64,000 nucleotides of DNA from Thiogranum sp. (GTDB taxonomy: Bacteria > Pseudomonadota > Gammaproteobacteria > DSM-19610), in NCBI GenBank assembly GCA_030148805.1, contig JASBSS010000020.1, forward strand, positions 18,959-82,958, given 5' to 3'. The notes below the pieces were generated by a model. It saw nothing but the letters and a program-made list of their open reading frames with translations. It was not told the origin of the DNA and did not search any database. Positions 59,357 through 64,000 of the stretch are shown here, piece after piece; position 1 is the stretch's first letter, and the number at the start of each line of letters is the position of its first letter. The position numbers and the translations under genes were made by a program.

Positions 59357-62300
59357 CTAAAAGCCCTTGCGCCGGCGGCGCGCCAGGAACCCGATCGCCG
59401 TCAACAGCAGTGCCGGCAGCAGCGGATCGCGGCGGCCGTCAGCGGCCGCCACCAGGCTACAACCCCCCCCGCCGCCGCCCGAGGACGCCACGCTGCCCAC
59501 GGCCAGGGGATCGACAATCAGGCCGTTGGCCATGCCGTCCTGGTCGGTTGTCGAGTCCCCGTCCGTCACGGTCACATCCAAGGTGGTGTCGTTGACCCGG
59601 GTCCACAGACTGCTCGGCAGCGCGACGTAGTTGCCGCTACCGTCGACCTTGAACACCCTCGGTTCGGCCGGCAAAGCCGTGGAGAAGGTGAAGCGCACGG
59701 TGACGCTGCCGCCGACCGCCGACGTGGTGGTATAGCCGACCGTGCCGAACGGGAAGTTCACCCCTTCGGGGCCGCCGTTGGCGGCACCCACGGTGACCGC
59801 GCTCAGCACCTGGCCCGCGCTGACGATCTGCACCTGAGCGCCGCCGTTGCTGAGCCGCACGCCATTGGCCGTCGAGGCGTCGCCAGCGGTGCCGCCGGCC
59901 TCGAGCGCGTCGATGACGCTGTCATTGTCGCTGTCGGTGGGATTGTTCGGGTCGCCGACCTCGTTGGCGTCCGGGATGCCGTCACTGTCGGTGTCGCCGT
60001 TGGCAACATTGGGGTCCAGACCCAGGGCAATGGCTTGAGCGTCGGTCAAACCGTCACCATTGCTGTCCGTCTCGCCGCTGGCGTTCACGGTAAGCGGAAT
60101 GGTGACGGTGGTGCTGCGGCTGGGAGTCCCGTCGTCGCTGACCGTCACCTGGATGCTGTCGCTGCCTGCCAGGGCGCCCGTGGCATCGTAGGTGACCAAC
60201 CCGTTGCCGTCCACGCTGGCCGAACCGCCGACGGTTGCCGGCTGCTGGCTGACGGCGTAGCTCAGCGTATCCCCGGCATTGGGGTCGCTGGCGTTGACCT
60301 GCACCGTTGCGCTCGCGCCCTGGAACAGGATGATTCCGCCGGAGCTGGCGCTCGGGGCGGCGTTGCCGGCGACGACGGTCAGAGCGAACTGCTGACTGGC
60401 CGAGGCGCTGCCGTCACTGGCGTTCACGCTGACCGTGATCGGCGATGCCTGGGCATCGGCATCGGTCAACGTACCGCTCAGCACCCCCGTGCTGGCGTTG
60501 ATCACCAGGCCGGAGCCGGCCGGAAGGCCGGATAGGGAATAGTTGAGGCTGCTGTCCGGATCACTGAAATTGCCCGACACATTGAGCGGGCCGAAGGCCA
60601 CCCCCCCAGTACCCGATTGCGGCCCGATACTCCCGACCGCCGTCGGTGGTTCGTTGACATTGTTGATGCTAATGGTCAATGCCTGATCGAAGGTGAGCGA
60701 ACCGTTGTCCGTGGTGCGCACCGTTACGTTCAGGCTGCTCGCGGACTCGAAATCCAGCAGGCTGCCGTTGGCGACCTGGATCTGGTCGCTGACGATCTTG
60801 AACGCGCCGCCGGCATCATTGTTGGGCGCGACGAAGCTGTAAGTGAAGCTGCTGCCGGCATCGGGGTCGGTCGAACTCAGCGTGCCGACCACGGTGTTGT
60901 TGGGCGAGTTCTCGTCCACCGCCGAAGGCGTCAGCGCCACCGCGGTGGGGGCTTCGTTGACGTCGTTGACGGAAATGGTCAGGGTCTGATCGAAGCTGAG
61001 ACTGCCGCTATCCGTGGTGCGCACGGTGATATCGACACTGCTGGCGCTTTCAAAGTCCAGCAGGCTGCCGTTGTCCACCAGGATCTGACCGCCGACGATC
61101 TTGAAGGCCCCGCCGCCGCTGCCATTGGGCGCGACAAAACTGTAGCTGTGGGTGTCTCCGCTGTCCGGGTCGGTCGTCGACAGGGTGCCCACCAGGGTGT
61201 CGGTGCTCGCGTTCTCGTTGACCGCCGCGGGGCTCAGGCCGACCGCGGTGGGCGCCTCGTTGACATCGTTCACGGTGATGGTGAGCGTTTTCTGCGAGGC
61301 AAGGGAGAGGCCGCCTGAATCAGTCGTTTGTACGCTAATGGTATGACTGGTGTTGGTTTCGAAATCCAGCAGACTGCCATTGGCTACGCGGATTTCGTCA
61401 TTGCTGGCGCCGCCCAGGACAAAACGGCCGCCGGCGTTATCCAGAAGGCTGTAGGTGAAGGTATCGCCGGTGTCGGGGTCGGTGGTGCTCAAGGTGCCCA
61501 CCACCACGTTGTTGGCGGCGTTCTCATCCACGGCCGCCGGTGTCAGGGCCACGTCGGTCGGTGCGGAATTGGATGTGATGGTGACCGCGACGTTCGCCGT
61601 GACCGCGTAGCCGTAGGGATCCTGCGCGGTATAGGTGAAGGTTTCCACCGTCCCGTTGGCGACCTGCGGGGATGGTGTGGAATAGTCCAGGCTGGCGCCA
61701 CCGCTGTTGATGGCGATGGTACCCCCGGCGCTGCCGGCGCTGACCGCCGTGATGGTCAGGGTGTCGCCGTCGGGGTCGCTGTCGTTGGCCAGCACGTTCA
61801 GCGTGATGTTGGCATCGCCGTTGATCACGGTATAGGTATCGTCGCCCAGCACGGGTTTTTTGTCGTTGATCAGAACGGTACCGTTACTGGAGCCCGCGCC
61901 CTCGTTGGCGACCGCCACATCCGGGAGGCCGTCGCCGTCATAGTCGTCAATGGCCAGCGAAGTGGGCGCGGTGTCGGCGGCGAAGTTGTTGGCCGCCATT
62001 GCCACGGGAAAACTTCCGGTGCCGTCGCCGGGCAGGACGCTGATGTTGTTGCTGCCGGCGTTGACCACGAGCAGGTCCGGGTCGGGTGTGCTGTCGTCGA
62101 TATCGAGGATGGCCACCGCCCGGGGGCTGGTACCGACGGCGGAATTCACCGCCGCGGCGAAGCCGCCGCCGTTGCCCAACAGGACGCTGACATTGGCGCT
62201 GCCGGAGTTGGCGGCCACCAGATCGATGTCCGCGGTGCCGCCGGCGTCACCCACCGCCACGCCGTGCGGGTTGGTGCCGACCGTATAATTCACCGGTCCG

Positions 62301-63040
62301 GACAGGACACCGGAGATATCGCGTTGCATCACGCCTACGGTACCGGTCGCAAAGTTGGTGTACACGATATCCGGAATGGTGTCGCCGGTGGCGTCGGCGA
62401 ACTTGACCGAAAACGGCTTGGTAATACCGCCGGTAGAGAACGGGGAGCCCAGCGCTTGGCTGAACGGGTTCGGACCCAGGGCGCCGTCGTCCCGTAACCA
62501 GACGGTGATGCTGCCCGTGCCACTGGGATTGAAATTGGCGACGATGATATCCAGCTTGCCGTCGTTGTTGACGTCTCCCAAAGTGACCGAGCGCGGGTCG
62601 GTGCCGGTGCTCAAATCGAAAGGCGTGCCGAAGCCGCCGGTGCCGAGCCCGGGCAGCACGGTGACCACATTGTCGCCGGAAACCGCGACGACGACGTCGA
62701 GATTGGCGTCTCCCACCACATTGCCGATGACGACGTCGCGTGGAGACCCAGAGCCGGATCCGACAGCGGATTGGGTCGCGGTGCCGGTGAAGTTGCCCAG
62801 CCCATCGTTGTCGTTCAGCTGCACGCTGATGTTCCCGGTGGCGAAATTGGCGAACACCAGATCCGGGGCGCCGTCGTTGTTCAGGTCACCGCTGGCGACC
62901 GCCGTCGGGTCGGTCGGGGCGGCGCCGGTGCTGACGCTTCGGGCGGGAGCGAAATCGGCCGCCAAAACCGTGCTGGACACAAAAAGACAAGCGCAAGCTG
63001 CAAGCGCGGATAGACCAAGGGGGGGACTTTGCCGGACCAT
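59357..63040 (-). CDS. Large surface protein: FG-GAP/VCBS propeller, cadherin-like repeats, Gly-rich Cys C-terminal anchor
   Basis: A 1227-residue secreted protein. Signal peptide about 1-28 (ALAACACLFVSSTVLAA). FG-GAP/VCBS-type propeller about 35-410 with Ca-binding GDLNNDGAPDLVFANF and similar blades. A cadherin/Big-type region with three closely similar ~100-residue repeats (about 492-795) and one more Ig-like domain follow, then a thrombospondin-3-type Ca-binding stretch (DTDSDGIPDANEVGDPNNPT). A ~110-residue anchor domain resembles choice-of-anchor U (LPSSLWTRVNDTTLDVTVTD). The tail GGGGGGCSLV, a hydrophobic helix and RRRRKGF is JDVT-CTERM/GlyGly-like. ATG 63040 is chosen; ATG 63091 is an alternative. 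The tail implies processing by a CPBP/rhombosortase-type enzyme, not seen here. Confidence 0.82.
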   Translation of the reverse strand: MVRQSPPLGLSALAACACLFVSSTVLAADFAPARSVSTGAAPTDPTAVASGDLNNDGAPDLVFANFATGNISVQLNDNDGLGNFTGTATQSAVGSGSGSPRDVVIGNVVGDANLDVVVAVSGDNVVTVLPGLGTGGFGTPFDLSTGTDPRSVTLGDVNNDGKLDIIVANFNPSGTGSITVWLRDDGALGPNPFSQALGSPFSTGGITKPFSVKFADATGDTIPDIVYTNFATGTVGVMQRDISGVLSGPVNYTVGTNPHGVAVGDAGGTADIDLVAANSGSANVSVLLGNGGGFAAAVNSAVGTSPRAVAILDIDDSTPDPDLLVVNAGSNNISVLPGDGTGSFPVAMAANNFAADTAPTSLAIDDYDGDGLPDVAVANEGAGSSNGTVLINDKKPVLGDDTYTVINGDANITLNVLANDSDPDGDTLTITAVSAGSAGGTIAINSGGASLDYSTPSPQVANGTVETFTYTAQDPYGYAVTANVAVTITSNSAPTDVALTPAAVDENAANNVVVGTLSTTDPDTGDTFTYSLLDNAGGRFVLGGASNDEIRVANGSLLDFETNTSHTISVQTTDSGGLSLASQKTLTITVNDVNEAPTAVGLSPAAVNENASTDTLVGTLSTTDPDSGDTHSYSFVAPNGSGGGAFKIVGGQILVDNGSLLDFESASSVDITVRTTDSGSLSFDQTLTISVNDVNEAPTAVALTPSAVDENSPNNTVVGTLSSTDPDAGSSFTYSFVAPNNDAGGAFKIVSDQIQVANGSLLDFESASSLNVTVRTTDNGSLTFDQALTISINNVNEPPTAVGSIGPQSGTGGVAFGPLNVSGNFSDPDSSLNYSLSGLPAGSGLVINASTGVLSGTLTDADAQASPITVSVNASDGSASASQQFALTVVAGNAAPSASSGGIILFQGASATVQVNASDPNAGDTLSYAVSQQPATVGGSASVDGNGLVTYDATGALAGSDSIQVTVSDDGTPSRSTTVTIPLTVNASGETDSNGDGLTDAQAIALGLDPNVANGDTDSDGIPDANEVGDPNNPTDSDNDSVIDALEAGGTAGDASTANGVRLSNGGAQVQIVSAGQVLSAVTVGAANGGPEGVNFPFGTVGYTTTSAVGGSVTVRFTFSTALPAEPRVFKVDGSGNYVALPSSLWTRVNDTTLDVTVTDGDSTTDQDGMANGLIVDPLAVGSVASSGGGGGGCSLVAAADGRRDPLLPALLLTAIGFLARRRRKGF
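60657..61568 (-). repeat. Three tandem ~300-bp cadherin-like repeats
   Basis: Three consecutive in-frame units (about 61259-61568, 60958-61258 and 60657-60957) each begin with APTxVxL-P-AVxEN and include VGTLS-TDPD, NGSLLDFE and TLTISxNxVNE. They are very similar at protein level, suggesting recent duplication. Such repeats commonly rigidify surface proteins with bound calcium. Confidence 0.85.
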
Positions 63041-63655
63041 GTTTGTTCTCGCTGTAAAAAAACCGTTGGAATTCTCTGCCTTAAATCGCATGCAATATCT
63101 GAGCCTATTTGCAAGCCCTTGTCAAACGGAAACTTTGTCTTTTGCAGATTTTTTCTTCTGTAAAAAAAATCGACATTTTTTCCGCCAGCGACGGCGGTGA
63201 AAATGGCTTATCCAAAAAATTTACTACGTATAAACAAATGATAACGGTACAGCGAAGGAAGTATGGTAGTGTGGTTTACGCGGCAGAATTTCTGTCGTTT
63301 CTGCTGGGAATAATTGTTTCGATCGCAGAGAATTATCCCGAGGCGTCGAATAACTTGATGAAAAAAATAATTATTAATGTGAAAGGGCAGTCAATTATAG
63401 AGCGTCGAGTAATTTTACATTTTGAATCTTCTGCGATATTCAGGTAGGCTAAGTAAGGTTTCGTCTGTCTGGGAAGGCTGAAAGCGCGACGCAGAGTCGA
63501 GCGGGACAACAAAAGTTTTGGCACCCGTGGATTTGGTTTTTGTGGCTGGCGCATGACCGGCGGATTCCATGCAGCAGACAAGTCCAAACGTAATTCCACG
63601 CTGTCATCTTAAGAATAGACCATAATAGGGACGCAAGCCGGCTGAGGTGGCAGTG
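63041..63655. other. Intergenic region upstream of the right-edge gene
   Basis: About 600 bp, divergent between the surface-protein gene and the right-edge gene. It is AT-rich from 63110 to 63420. A rightward open frame at 63109-63447 has no RBS, no known family features and a composition unlike its neighbours, so it is not called a gene. Confidence 0.5.
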
Positions 63656-64000
63656 ATGGCAAACAGACAACAACAAGCTTTCCGCGAAGTCGCACCACAG
63701 GGTTGCTCGATTCTTCTTCGCAAGCAGGCAGCGTCCGGGGGTGATCCGCGTTCGTTCGTCTTCGGGCTTTGGGTTGCACGCCCTGCGAGTCTGTTCACCT
63801 TTCTTGTTTTCGTTTTCCTGTTGAGTGTGGTCACGGCGGCCAGCGCCGCGCCGGTCAATCTGGCGCTCAACCAGCCGACGGTGGCCTCGTCGCAGGAGAA
63901 GACGACCCTGGCGCCGCAATTTGCGGTGGACGGTAAAACCACCACCCGCTGGGCGAGCGCCGCGGCGATCGATCCGCAGTGGATCTATGTCGATCTGGGG
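63656..64000 (+). CDS. Secreted F5/8 type C domain protein, N-terminal part (cut by window edge)
   Basis: About 115 residues before the window ends. The ATG at 63656 follows GAGGTGG. A hydrophobic stretch (about residues 50-68, SLFTFLVFVFLLSVVTAASA) acts as a signal peptide, followed by the start of an F5/8 type C (discoidin) domain: NLALNQPTVASSQEK, FAVDGKTTTRWASAAA, IDPQWIYVDLG. This is very similar to the F5/8C domain of the giant dehydrogenase at 40400. Domain partners beyond the edge are unknown. Confidence 0.85.
   Translation, partial: MANRQQQAFREVAPQGCSILLRKQAASGGDPRSFVFGLWVARPASLFTFLVFVFLLSVVTAASAAPVNLALNQPTVASSQEKTTLAPQFAVDGKTTTRWASAAAIDPQWIYVDLG

Noticed and set aside
61328..62497. 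389-codon rightward frame opposite the cadherin-repeat protein
   Set aside because: Gly/Val/Asp/Arg-rich shadow; the minus strand contains the FG-GAP and cadherin-like domains.
63109..63447. 112-codon rightward open frame in the AT-rich gap
   Set aside because: No RBS, no recognisable domain, composition unlike neighbouring genes; probably non-coding.
1..64000. CRISPR arrays and insertion sequences
   Set aside because: No regularly spaced repeats of 25-40 bp and no transposase genes were found; the only tandem repeats are inside coding sequences.

Overview
The window looks like chromosomal DNA of a GC-rich gammaproteobacterium, possibly a Chromatiales-type or other environmental lineage; the exact taxon cannot be fixed from sequence alone. 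The main clue is the order of two UvrY/GacA-like regulators, uvrC, pgsA and tRNA-Gly/Cys/Leu, which matches the uvrY-uvrC-pgsA-glyW-cysT-leuZ neighbourhood of E. coli. DusA, TrxC, PepN and a YccA-type membrane protein support the same placement.

Positions 1-15911 are mostly core genome: the start of an FMN-binding glutamate synthase-family protein (cut by the left edge), dusA, trxC, pepN, yccA, tRNA-Ser, uvrC, pgsA and a three-tRNA cluster. Two regulatory insertions stand out. One is a complete LuxR/LuxI acyl-homoserine-lactone pair with a clear lux-box palindrome between the genes. It is followed by a small receiver-like protein and a GGDEF/EAL protein with damaged catalytic motifs. The other is a tandem pair of UvrY/GacA-type regulators, both lacking the phospho-accepting aspartate. 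A thioredoxin/NHL protein and a family 5-type uracil-DNA glycosylase lie between these regulators and uvrC.

Positions 15912-59350 form a large exopolysaccharide island. It begins with a small secreted protein with a C-terminal sorting-like tail and a polyprenyl-phosphate sugar-phosphate transferase. Next come a CDP-glucose module (rfbG, an RfbC-type epimerase, a SAF-domain oxidoreductase, a sulfotransferase, rfbF), Wzm/Wzt exporters, many GT2 and GT4 glycosyltransferases and an EpsL-type barrel. The EpsE/F/G (Wza/Wzc-type) export and length-control genes follow, then a Wzy-like membrane protein and three more sulfotransferases. After these come a 1735-residue sugar dehydrogenase/dihaem cytochrome/F5-8C protein, two divergently transcribed paralogous lipoproteins with PA14 and polysaccharide-lyase-14-like domains, an algD (GDP-mannose dehydrogenase) operon and a NodB deacetylase.

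Taken together, the genes point to a uronate-containing, probably sulfated polymer made from CDP- and GDP-sugars, exported by EpsE/F/G-type and/or Wzm/Wzt machinery, and handled at the surface by lyase-like lipoproteins. The polymer structure is inference. No flippase, exosortase or PAPS-synthesis gene is visible in the window.

The right end carries a 1227-residue FG-GAP/cadherin-like surface protein with a Gly-rich, Cys-containing hydrophobic/Arg C-terminal tail, and the start of another secreted F5/8C protein whose domain closely resembles the one in the giant dehydrogenase.
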